From Biomphalaria glabrata (Eukaryota > Mollusca > Gastropoda > Planorbidae), in NCBI RefSeq assembly GCF_947242115.1, contig NC_074711.1, positions 59,741,809 to 59,805,808 on the forward strand: 64,000 nucleotides of DNA. Reading direction: 5' to 3'. Numbering within the stretch: the stretch's first letter is position 1; each line of letters opens with the position of its first letter. Shown here piece after piece: positions 24,401-34,680 of the stretch. The position numbers and the translations under genes are program-made. The notes below the pieces were generated by a model. It saw only the letters and a program-made list of their open reading frames with translations, searched no databases and had not been told where the DNA came from.

Positions 24401-27400
24401 GATGTATTCAGATAATACAATCTCTTACTCCTTCACTTAGTCTACAAGTGCTTTAACTCTTTTTCTTCGTAATTATTTTCCCACGTTTCGAAGGAATTCT
24501 TCTTTTTGCTCATTACTGTTTCCCTCCCCTGTTATGATTAAGCTTCAATAGCTTTGTCGTTTGTTATCAGAAAATGTTTTGGTCTAGAATTAAAGGGAAA
24601 TGTATGCTCTTTTTATATAACACAACGTCAAGTTTATAGAATTAAACATTGATTTAATTTAATGAGGTCAAATCAACGATGGTGTCGTCAATTAGGAGAA
24701 AAAGAGTTAAATTACGCAACAGTGCGCTTAAATGTGACTATGGCCGTTGTAGTTTTCAATTCATGTACAAATATAATAGCGAGTATGCTTGTATGCATTT
24801 ATGTATGCATGTATATATTAAACATAAATGAATAGCAGCACCATTCTTCTTTTGACATTCCAATGGTCTAGAGGTTAAGTTCGCTTAGTGCGTTATCGCT
24901 AAGCGGTGGTGTCGTTTCCAGGGTCACTGGTTCGAGCCTAGGTCGGCGCAGTCCCATAATTTCTTAGTATTTAATTTCCTACTTTCTCTCTTAAAAACTT
25001 GGTCCCTGGTGCTGCTATTCAGTTATGTTTCATCTATGTCTGTATCTACATTTGTTTCAGCTCCAACTCTATGTTTATGTATGTATGTAGACTGTGTTTG
25101 TATGTTAAGTACACTCTAAGAGGGTTAAGAAAAAATATTTTGTTTTTTGTTTTTTAAGCTAGACAATTACTTGCCACTTACGTTGAAGAGTTTGAGGGGC
25201 TTTGGTCTGACACAGCTTGTTGGCTATCTGTGTCGTGATCATGGACAGATTGCTAAATGTCTCAATGTGGAAGACATAGTCATCGTCAGGATCGCTGGAG
25301 ATGTCCGTCAACTCCTTGACGTCCACTTGCATGCCGACCCCAACAGCGAACATAATGATGCCTCTCTTCTTGGCCTCAGCAGCCTCAGAGGCGGTGTACT
25401 CCGGCAGTTGTGACAGCCCGTCAGTTAAAGTTATAATAATTTGTACGGCGTCCTTCCTGGCTTGGCTCGGACCGAAGCCGATGTTCGATACGAATTTAAT
25501 GGCATCTCCAGTGTTGGTCGAGCCGGTCAAGTATTCAATGTGCTCCGGTTGAAGAGATGCTAGAAGGGACTTTTCGTCAGCGAACGATGACAGGTTGAAA
25601 TTGGGGTGGGCCTATTTAAAGAAAGAAAAAAAAAACCTAGCCATAAGTTGATTACCAATGGGCAAAGATGACTGGGATGTTAATGAGTCGAGAACTTATT
25701 TTTGTGTTTGTTTGTTTTCGTGATATAAAAATTTAAATATTTATTCCAATCTTAGTAGTTTGTAGTAAATAAAACTATTTAAATAAAATGAAACCACTAT
25801 GTAAAAAGAAATTACATCTCCTCTAATGTATACTAGCCATTAAGATATTGGAGATTGTCAGGCAAAATTAAACAATGTCAAGGACGCTTCAATATTGCTA
25901 AGTAAATAAAAGTTACAAATAGAAAAGCCACGAGAAAAGCGTAGATTGAAATACTATTCCTCAACTGTTACATTTCTAAGAAAATAGTTAGAGCTAACTT
26001 CGAGGACCATGTCCACCAATGGTTTTGATTTTTGCTTTCGAAATTATTTTTTTTTTGAAATCAAAATTTGCAAGCTGAATAGAAGAATTGTAAAAAAAAA
26101 AATATTACCAATGAGGCTGATGATCTAAGAAAGAAAGAGTCACATTGGTAAGAACAGTAACTTTTAAGAATATAAGAACTTACATTATCAGAAAACGTTA
26201 CAAGACCAATTCTCGTATGTTGCGGAGAGATTGGAAAGGACGAGACGAGATCTCTGACGAAAGGGAGAACCTTATCTCTGAACCTGACGCTCCCCACCGA
26301 TGTGGAGGCGTCTAGAAGGAAGTAGATATCAGCCGCTTTACCATGACACGTGGAAGGTTTGGCTGTAAAGAAAACAGAATGATCCAAATTATTGTTATTC
26401 TATAAGCGAACTAATGTAAGGAATTGTATTTTAATATTAAATCAATACTTAATATATAATTTGTTTTTGTAAGGTGTCAGCTAAAGGGAGAGAAGAGAGA
26501 AGTATGGACAGAATTGGATGATAACTAATAAAAGGTTTAATGGGATGACAACCATTAAGAAAAGTGCTAATGCAAGAAACTAAATTCGTTTGTACCAAGC
26601 TGGTTCTTTAAAACAATCCTCTGTACAGAACAGACATATGAAGCTTCGTAAAATGTAAAATGTGTTACATGTTTCGGATGTTCCTTCAGAGTTGAAGTTT
26701 ACTTCCTAATCCAAACCTCCCGCAGGACGCCGGGATTGGGAGCGGGCAGGGTTTGAACCCGGGACCATCGATAAATCCAAACGAAAGTCCAGCGCGCAAA
26801 CCGCAGGCAGGATGAGGCAGCCATCATTTTTAACTAATCTGCATGTCTATTAATTTGACATTCTCAGAGGTGCTGTCCTGGCTTGGATGTTGTGTAGTGT
26901 CTAACACTACTTCACTTATCGTACTGCGAGTCCGTAAATATCCATGGGACACCACAATAAAATACAATACACGATAGAACTTCTGAAATACTTCAACTGA
27001 TGTTTCTTTACAGATAGGGAATGATCGTCTTGTCTCTCGTTGTTTACTTAGCAGTGTATATCAATATCCATCTTTCTCTAAGCCATAATCTTCTCCTATC
27101 ATGTTCCCATTTTCTGCATTTTCGTCTGTCTGGCAGCTCTGGCTACGTCACTACTTGTTACCGTCGCTAAAAACAATGGACAATATATTTGTTTACAAAA
27201 CTAACAGAATCTTTAGACTAGGTCATTACATTGCTAGATCCACGCACAAGTAACCATGAAACATTACTCCTAGATGGTTGCCTGGTCGTGCGGTATGCGC
27301 GCTGGGCTGTCTTTCGGTCCTCTCGATGGTCCCACGTTCATACCCTGCCCGCTGCCTTTCCTCGGCGTCCTGAGGGTGGTTTGGGCTAGGATTTAGATTA

Positions 27401-30400
27401 CCTTCAACTCTGAAGGAACATCCGAAACATGTAAACAATTTTACATTCTGCAAGCATAGAGGTGAACCAAATGTGCTTTTTGTTTTATTGTAGTCAATAT
27501 ATTTGACCTAATAATGAAGACAGAAGTGTTAGAAGAAATACTGTTTAATAAAAGTCCTCACCTTGATCATGCTGGAGATTTTCTGGCTTGATTGTTGGGA
27601 AATCTGTATAAAATTTAAGTTTTATTAATAATATACTCAATACTCAATCTGATTTTACATATTAGCTACATTATAAATAAGGCTTGAAATATGGTTAGAT
27701 TTACCAGACTGAGGACAAAAAAAGGGGACAAGGCTTTAACATTGGAATACAAAACACACTCTGACAAGTAAACAAAACAAAGTAGACTAGACAAAAAAAG
27801 TACACCATATCGAACAGATGATGTAAAGATTATCTGTTTCTGTTGTCGACGGTTAAATGGGTGTCATGTGGGCTCATGTGGCTAGCACAACGACTTGTCG
27901 CTTTTGTTTTCCCCAACTCATGTGACTAGCACAACGACTTGTCACTTTTGTTTTCCCCAACTCATGTGGCTAGCACAACGACTTGTCACTTTTGTTTTCC
28001 CCAACTCATGTGGCTAGCACAACGACTTGTCACTTTTGTTTTCCCCAACTCATGTGACTAGCACAACGACTTGTCACTTTTGTTTTCCCCAACTCATGTG
28101 ACTAGCACAACGACTTGTCGCTTTTGTTTTCCCCAACTCATGTGACTAGCACAACGACTTGTCACTTTTGTTTTCCCCAACTCATGTGACTAGCACAACG
28201 ACTTGTCACTTTTGTTTTCCCCAACTCATGTGACTAGCACAACGACTTGTCACTTTTGCTTTCCCCAACTCATGTGACTAGCACAACGACTTGTCGCTTT
28301 TGTTTTCCCCAACTCATGTGACTAGCACAACGACTTGTCACTTTTGTTTTCCCCAACTCATGTGGCTAGCACAACGACTTGTCGCTTTTGTTTTCCCCAA
28401 CTCATGTGACTAGCACAACGACTTGTCGCTTTTGTTTTCCCCAACTCATGTGACTAGCACAACGACTTGTCGCTTTTGTTTTCCCCAACTCATGTGACTA
28501 GCACAACGACTTGTCACTTTTGTTTTCCCCAACTCATGTGAGGAACGAATCAGGATTGGATGTACTTAATGCCTTCTAAAACTCCAGAAATTCTAAATCA
28601 AGGTCTTTACAGAAATACCAAATCACAGTCTTTACAGAAATACCAAATCACAGTCTTTACAGAAATTCTAAATCAAGGTCTTTACAGAAATACCAAATCA
28701 CAGTCTTTACAGAAATACCAAATCACAGTCTTTACAGAAATACCAAATCACAGTCTTTACAGAAATACCAAATCACAGTCTTTACAGAAATACCAAATCA
28801 CAGTCTTTACAGAAATACCAAATCACAGTCTTTACAGAAATACCAAATCACAGTCTTTACAGAAATACCAAATCACAGTCTTTACAGAAATACCAAATCA
28901 CAGTCTTTACAGAAATACCAAATCACAGTCTTTACAGAAATACCAAATCACAGTCTTTACAGAAATACCAAATCACAGTCTTTACAGAAATACCAAATCA
29001 CAGTCTTTACAGAAATACCAAATCACAGTCTTTACAGAAATACCAAATCACAGTCTTTACAGAAATACCAAATCACAGTCTTTACAGAAATACCAAATCA
29101 CAGTCTTTACAGAAATACCAAATCACAGTCTTTACAGAAATACCAAATCACAGTCTTTACAGAAATACCAAATCACAGTCTTTACAGAAATACCAAATCA
29201 CAGTCTTTACAGAAATACCAAATCACAGTCTTTACAGAAATACCAAATCACAGTCTTTACAGAAATACCAAATCACAGTCTTTACAGAAATACCAAATCA
29301 CAGTCTTTACAGAAATACCAAATCACAGTCTTTACAGAAATACCAAATCACAGTCTTTACAGAAATACCAAATCACAGTCTTTACAGAAATACCAAATCA
29401 CAGTCTTTACAGAAATACCAAATCACAGTCTTTACAGAAATACCAAATCACAGTCTTTACAGAAATTCTAAATCACAGTCTTTACAGAAATACCAAATCA
29501 CAGTCTTTACAGAAATACCAAATCACAGTCTTTACAGAAATACCAAATCACAGTCTTTACAGAAATACCAAATCACAGTCTTTACAGAAATACCAAATCA
29601 CAGTCTTTACAGAAATACCAAATCACAGTCTTTACAGAAATACCAAATCACAGTCTTTACAGAAATTCTAAATCACAGTCTTTACAGAAATACCAAATCA
29701 CAGTCTTTACAGAAATACCAAATCACAGTCTTTACAGAAATACCAAATCACAGTCTTTACAGAAATACCAAATCACAGTCTTTACAGAAATACCAAATCA
29801 CAGTCTTTACAGAAATACCAAATCACAGTCTTTACAGAACTTCGAACCCGAGACTCTCAGCCACCAATCCAACAGAATTCCAAATAGTTGATAATATAGT
29901 TGACGCAATATGTCAGTAAATTAAAGATTCTCACATTTACGTTTCTTCTCCAATCAACTTTTTGATGGAGTTTAATTATTTGCGTAAACAAATGTGTGGG
30001 ACTCCATGCAAATTTTCTTTATTACATAATTGTGAGAAAAAAAAAACTTTTCGGTAAGTTTTATAAAGAGTCTATGTCTCTTAGTTGTCCACTATGGTCT
30101 GATTAGTTTAAATGCTCTTTTAACTATAGCACTAGAGGCCAGAGGCCGAGAACTTAAATAAAAGAATCGCGTCAGTAAAGGCGCTGAATAACATATTTCT
30201 TCTAAACAGCACCAGATAGATCTTGACAACAATCTGCTCAGGAAGAAGGTTGTCAATGAGTGAGCTCCATAGACAGTTGAGTAGACCAGACCGAAAGGAC
30301 GCATGGTGGGAGCTCAAGACATGGATTTGAGAGAGAGAGAGAGAACTGGTTCGTGTGCGGCATTAGGGCTGTCCTTCTATGGGGGCAGGGCGACCTTAAA

Positions 30401-33400
30401 ACTCACTGCCCGCTTCCTCTTCCGTGCTCTAAGGGAGTAATTCTCAGCATGGTTCATTACTAATGGGGTTTCTGATTCGGTTGTCAAGGAACTTGTCAAT
30501 TTTTTAATATATTTATTTAAAAAGTTTGCGGGTTTAAACGAGAAGATATAAAGAAAAGAATTCGATTGATGCTATTGCAGTAAACCACAGGGTGAAAGCC
30601 GGACATTTTCACACTTGATGTCAAAGCCTTCCGGACTGAGGACACGGCTCCAAATAAAGAGATGCCCTCCTTTTAACGAGCTTCTGGTAACTTTAATTCT
30701 TGCTCTACCATTTCCTTCATAACTTTAAGCTACTTACAGTGATACAGCAATCAGCTAAATATTTAATTGGTTTCTAGTGTAGCGATAAGACTGGCCTACC
30801 CGTGCACTCTAGCCTTGTCAAGCGTTTCTCAACATTGGTCAGCGACTTGAAGTCTTTAACTTGGAAAAAAAAGAGGTAGCTTGGGGAGGATGCCATTTCT
30901 CGAAGCTCGATGTTGTTAGTATTGTTACCAACACCAATAGCGAATATGGTCACACCTACAATAGATTTAGGTTAATAAAAATTGACTTGTCTTAATAGAT
31001 TTAAAAAAATACGATGAAATACTAGGTTAAATAGTTACGTTAAAATACTGTGTAGAAAAGTATTTTTATTTTTGTGCAAAGATTTGGCACTGACCTTGAT
31101 TTTTGAGAAACTTGGCTGCGTCTGTAGTTTTCCTGCCATATCTAGACACACCATCTGTTATAGCTATGACAGTTTTAAATGAGTTTGGTCTGAATCCATG
31201 GCTAGAATTAAACATGTTTTCAGCAACGTACTCCAATGCTGCGTGTGTGTTCGTCTGAGTGTTGCCACGTCTGTATGTCATGCGTTCTACGGCTTTCAGC
31301 GTGTCAGCTACATTCTGGGGGATACAGGAAATTTGTCGTTTTAATCGGTTTATTTTTTTATTCGACCCTTGCCAATAATTGCTTCAATGTCAAGTGATAA
31401 AACACGACAATGATCAACAGTAACATCGAAAGTCAGTTTGCTACATATTTATTCTCTAGACGTGGGGTGGCTGAGTGGTAACGCGCTTGGTTTCCAAAGC
31501 TGGGGTCCCGGGCTCGAATTCTGGTGAAGACTGGGATTTTTAATTTCGGGATCCTTTGGCGCGTCTGAGTTTACCCAACCTTAATGGGTACCTGACATTA
31601 GTTGGGGAAAACTAAAGGCGGTTGGTCGTTGTGCTGGCCACATGACACCCTCGTTAACCGTGGGCCACAGAAACAGATGACCTTTACATCATTTATGTTA
31701 CTGTTTGGAAGGTTGGAAAGGAGACCTTTTATTTATTTATTTATTCTTGAAATCGATGAAAGCGTGTAGGACATCTAAAATATCTCGTATAGTTCAAGGG
31801 GAGCTAAGCATGAAAATTTGACTGAAATAGCCATCATCCAGATTTTTGTTACTTCCAAGAATTAAAAAAAAAAAAGAGCTGTAAAAGAAAACTTTCAGCC
31901 GTTACATAGTGCGCTCTATTTGAAGACTCTCATTGTTTATTTATTAATTCGATACATTCCTACTGTTTCTTTAAATTGAAAGTATGCTATGAGCTTTTTT
32001 TCTTTTTCTTTTTTTCATAGCATAGACTCTTTATTTTTGGTTGGGTTTATTGTCCACCAATTTGATACATTCTAGATTTGCTAGAATAACAATTTATAAC
32101 AATATAAGAATCACAGCGCCACATTCACTTCTACGGACATACAGGCCAACTACATATTCTTTATGATGGCGTTGTGTGACAGTCGTCTAGTAATAAAAGC
32201 AGTATTTTAGTTGTTTTTCTTTTTGGTCTCTTTGTGTTGGTCGAGTGGTAGAGTACTTTGTTTCAAACCAAAGGATCTCCTTTATAGAAGCAGTTAACCT
32301 TTAAATGATCTGCACTATAGATCTCAAGGGTTACTTTCATTTGTAACGATTTATTTTTCTGTAATTTCTCTTGCATCTTTTTTCCCATTATCCCTTTCAT
32401 AGTCTAGTTCGATGCCTATATTTCTTTTTCTTTACTTAGGATTTGTTTTTATATATTATGTATCATTTAGAAAGCGTGAATGCACTATATCTATAATCTA
32501 GGCCTAACTTTTCATACTTAATGATCAAATTATTTATTTAAATATATGTATAATATAGTAAAGTAAAAGTTACCTTATATTTACTGAGGTCAAACTCTAC
32601 GTAATGATAAGTCCCAAATAAAATGACTCCAACTCTGGTGTCCAACGGTCCTGGTCCAATGTGGAAGGTAGAGATGACCTCCTTCAGAAAAGTCTTCATG
32701 TGAGTGTTGAAATGCACTGACCAAATGGAGGTGGATGTATCCACCAGAAATACAATATCTGCAGACCGGTGGCAAGTTAAATCAGACGTCACTGGTGCTC
32801 CACCAACCTGGTCAGGGTACAGATTTTAACAAGCAAAATCATAAAAATACTTTTTTAAAAGAGGGTACTTTAAGGGGAAGAGATCCACATTAAGGCCTAT
32901 ATCCATATCACTCAATACTGTAAGATGTATTTCTCTTTTTCGATATCAAACTAAATTAATTATATACCAGTATTTAAATAACTTATTTGTTAATATTTTT
33001 AATTGATTTGTGATTTGTTAGGAACAACGAATATGTGTGCCAAAGTTTCAACTTGATCCGAAGTGGGAGAAAAAACGTGTTCAAAATGTGTACCTAGCAG
33101 ACAGAGTTGATATGTAAAAATGTCTCATTTATTGAAGTTCATAAAGCTTATTTCTTCCAGATGCATTTACAATCATAAAATGGTTGAACGTATAATTAAA
33201 TGTAGGCTACATCTTTTAAACATAACAGAATGGATTAAATTTAGAGATCTTTCTTTATGTGAACTTTTGGATACATCAAATTACTTCCTTATGAAAAAAT
33301 ATCTGAACTCAGCATATATTATTAACAAAAAAATTTTAAATTCCAGTCATAATTACATCTTTAATTTTGAGTTAAATTTTCATTATCATTTATTTCATAT

Positions 33401-33579
33401 GTTTTCTTGTGCTTACTTATTGCCATATGCGGACAGAGACATTTTAAAATAGTTTATTCGAGTTCCTTCAAACAAAAATACTCCTATTATTTATAAAATT
33501 CTGATACCTTTGCACCAAGAAAGAAGCAAATAACCCAATAGAGGAATAATCCCTTCTTCGGAGAGTCTGGACAACACAT
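21413..33579 (-). CDS. gene A: secreted three-vWA-domain protein with Thr/Ser-rich tail (8 exons, 886 aa)
   Basis: Exons in transcript order: 33508-33579, 32574-32807, 31095-31314, 30800-30955, 27562-27603, 26184-26362, 25182-25611, 21413-22740. All introns are GT-AG; phases are 0,0,1,1,1,0,1; total 2661 nt with TAG. Exon 1 encodes a hydrophobic signal peptide (MCCPDSPKKGLFLYWVICFF...). vWA1 is about residues 38-225 (MIDAS D47-T-S49-T-S51, later TDG). A 14-residue exon links to vWA2, about 247-435 (D259-A-S261-T-S263, TNTGDA, LTDG). A third vWA-like fold, about 446-630, begins with CLNVSSNIIFAYEYPNTISS and has no DxSxS or DG, so metal binding is probably lost. Residues 640-886 are Thr/Ser/Glu-rich with short repeats around TSLETSTFLEDTT, as expected for an O-glycosylated stalk; the end is YVEPN. 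Known vWA proteins with intact MIDAS bind ligands through a metal ion. Secretion and matrix or mucus use are inferred. No membrane anchor is seen. Confidence 0.88.
21440..22170 (-). repeat. coding Thr/Ser-rich tail repeats of gene A
   Basis: Diverged units of about 20-28 codons share the pattern TSLETSTFLEDTTSA. The antisense strand is also open for 200 codons because of codon bias (ACA/TCA/GAA rich); that frame is a shadow. The repeats are less uniform than in gene B. Confidence 0.8.
24010..24120 (+). repeat. dispersed repeat (AAAGTTTCAACTT family)
   Basis: GTGCAAAGTTTCAACTTAATCCG, a GTGAACAAAATGTGTTCTAG stretch and a GACAGACCGAGTGA segment align with 33035-33120. The element is of unknown class. 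Confidence 0.6.
24820..25030 (+). mobile_element. tRNA-like unit flanked by 23-bp inverted repeats
   Basis: The outer arms 24820-24842 and 25008-25030 are reverse complements at 22 of 23 positions (core AATAGCAGCACC / GGTGCTGCTATT). Between them lies a tRNA-type promoter pair: an A-box-like TGGTCTAGAGGTTAAG at about 24866 and a B-box GGTTCGAGCCTAGG at about 24930. The spacing is longer than in a normal tRNA and no clean cloverleaf is seen. It is probably a SINE head captured in a MITE, or a novel TIR-bearing tRNA-like element. Confidence 0.6.
26645..26822 (-). mobile_element. tRNA-derived SINE-B copy in gene A intron 5
   Basis: On the - strand the head has GTTTGCGCGCTGGACTTTCG and a B-box-like GGTTCAAACCCTGCCCGC. 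The tail reads CAACTCTGAAGGAACATCCG then AAACATGTAAC. It matches the copies at 27267 and 63361. Confidence 0.8.
27267..27455 (+). mobile_element. tRNA-derived SINE-B copy in gene A intron 5
   Basis: The head TGGTCGTGCGGTATGCGCGC, the B-box region CGTTCATACCCTGCCCGC and the tail CAACTCTGAAGGAACATCCG match the inverted copy 600 bp away, so the two can pair as an inverted repeat in the pre-mRNA. Confidence 0.82.
27825..28540 (-). repeat. 44-bp satellite derived from a SINE-A tail
   Basis: From 27873 to 28540 a unit starting CTCATGTGACTAGCACAACG repeats exactly every 44 bp, 15 full periods. Variation is limited to a few sites (GTGACT/GTGGCT, GTCACT/GTCGCT). The flank 27825-27872 is the SINE-A tail on the - strand. 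The unit itself matches the SINE-A segment that runs from AGTTGGGGAAAA to GTGCTGGCCACATGA. The array therefore grew by tandem copying of one SINE segment, within gene A intron 4. Confidence 0.92.
28593..29840. repeat. 25-bp satellite, about 50 copies
   Basis: The unit TACCAAATCACAGTCTTTAC plus AGAAA repeats with almost no change; a few units have TTCTAAATCA instead. 25 is not a multiple of 3 and the unit has no stop in any + frame. A 303-codon open frame therefore results that reads the unit in three frames in turn (75-nt, 25-codon period). It is antisense to gene A and lies in its intron 4, so it is not a gene. Confidence 0.95.
29845..30799. other. remainder of gene A intron 4
   Basis: No coding exon is needed or seen. 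A short (GA)n run lies at 30330-30343. Two overlapping 60-70 codon - strand frames at 30092-30317 lack recognisable features. Confidence 0.5.
31461..31705 (+). mobile_element. tRNA-derived SINE-A in gene A intron 2
   Basis: The head GGGGTGGCTGAGTGGTAACG holds the A box. GGGCTCGAATTCTGGTGAAG holds the B box. The body has GACATTAGTTGGGGAAAACT and the tail reads GAAACAGATGACCTTTACAT. Length and order agree with copies at 38193 (+) and 42420 (-). Confidence 0.88.
32231..32340 (+). mobile_element. SINE-A remnant with internal deletion
   Basis: A head-like TGGTCGAGTGGTAGAGTACT is joined to a tail-like TTTAAATGATCTGCACTATA with the body missing. It lies in gene A intron 2. Confidence 0.55.
33030..33455 (+). 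repeat. dispersed repeat with a 110-codon open frame, gene A intron 1
   Basis: The first 90 bp align with 24010-24120. It is followed by an AT-rich open frame (33120-33452). The translation is rich in Ile/Leu/Asn/Tyr and lacks recognisable domains. It could be a remnant of a transposon-encoded protein or chance. Confidence 0.4.
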
Positions 33580-33924
33580 TCTCTTCCTCTTGCTGGTTTA
33601 GTACCACCGTCTTGAGTTGAATGGCCGAACTATATGCCACTACAGGCCAGGCTACTAGCCTATTTTATGCAGTCTGAAAACGCCTACCACTGATACGGAT
33701 CTTGTTAGCGATGGCCACCATTACGACAGCACTTAATTACCGAGAAGTGAAATGGGATTTGGGTTGAAATTAGGAAGTTTATATGTTTCGAAACCTGAAA
33801 ACAGCATCTCTTGAAATGTGAACATTTCTGCTGAGAGACTATAGGACGTGCTCTTAATCTCAAACACTCATTGAATTAGTTCTTTCTCTTGTATCCTTTT
33901 GTCGGAAATAGGAATCAAGAGTTT

Positions 33925-34160
33925 AGAGATTAGGGCCCTACTGAAGTTTAATCTATCAGAGTTTAGAGATTACTGAAGTTCAATCTAGCAGAGCTTAGAA
34001 ATTACTGAAGTTAAATCTAATAGTTTAGAGATTACTGGATTTCATTCTAGCAGAGTTTAGAAATTACTGAAGTTAAATCTAATAGTTTAGAGATTACTGA
34101 AGTTAAATCTAATAGAGCTTAGAGATTACTGAGGCTCAATCTAGCAGAGTTTGATACAGA
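33925..34160. repeat. 31-bp minisatellite, diverged
   Basis: About seven inexact units of AGAGTTTAGAGATTACTGAA plus GTTAAATCTA. Confidence 0.8.
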
Positions 34161-34244
34161 GTTTTGTATCAAAGTTTTGAATTAAAGTTTTGTTTGGCTA
34201 TATAGATCTATGTTTTGTAATAAAGTTTTGAATTGAATTTTTGT

Positions 34245-34345
34245 AGGCTTATCAAAGATTTGTATCAAAGATTTGTATCAAATATTTGTATCAAAGATTT
34301 GTATCAAAGATTTGTATCAAAGATTTGTATCAAAGATTTTTATAT
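34245..34345. repeat. 13-bp tandem array TATCAAAGATTTG
   Basis: Seven to eight nearly identical 13-bp units. The frame across it (YQRFVSKICIKDL-like) is a by-product. Confidence 0.9.
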
Positions 34346-34589
34346 CTATGTGTTGTTGTGTTTAATTACATTTCTATGTAATAATATATTCCAATTTAGT
34401 CATGCAAGTTATAAACAAATTTGTTATAATTATTTCTAAAAACAATATTCGATAGGTAATTTTAAAAGTCTTACAATAACAGTAATGTTGAATTAGATTG
34501 TCTTTAAAATGTGACAAATGTCGATATCAAGGCATAATAATGACAAAGTGAGAACCCCCTTCACTCTCCTAAAAAACTTATGAACTTAA

Positions 34590-34680
34590 GTCTCTCTCTC
34601 TCTCTCTCTCTTACTTTCTCTCTCTTTGTTTGTCTCTTTGTATCTCCTTTTCTCTCACTCGCTCTGCCGCTATCTCTCTT
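34590..34680. repeat. pyrimidine-rich (TC)n tract
   Basis: A TCTCTC run followed by degenerate CT-rich sequence on the + strand. Confidence 0.85.

Larger units (their letters stand above)
22741..25181 (-). other. gene A intron 7
   Basis: Intron between phase-1 exons. Contents: a degenerate tRNA-like piece with GGTTCAATTCC at 23080-23160, short GATCTGATCCAA repeats at 23195-23255, a dispersed repeat at 24010-24120 that resembles 33030-33120, and the inverted-repeat-flanked tRNA-like unit at 24820-25030. No exon is required to close the frame. Confidence 0.6.

Noticed and set aside
24860-24950. Functional tRNA gene
   Set aside because: A and B boxes are present but spacing is too long and no cloverleaf could be built by eye.
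28560-29471. 303-codon open frame of NTKSQSLQKYQITVFTEI-like repeats
   Set aside because: It is the translation of a stop-free 25-bp satellite in three alternating frames, antisense to gene A and inside its intron.
28593-29840. CRISPR-like regular repeats
   Set aside because: The 25-bp units are contiguous with no unique spacers, and the window is eukaryotic.
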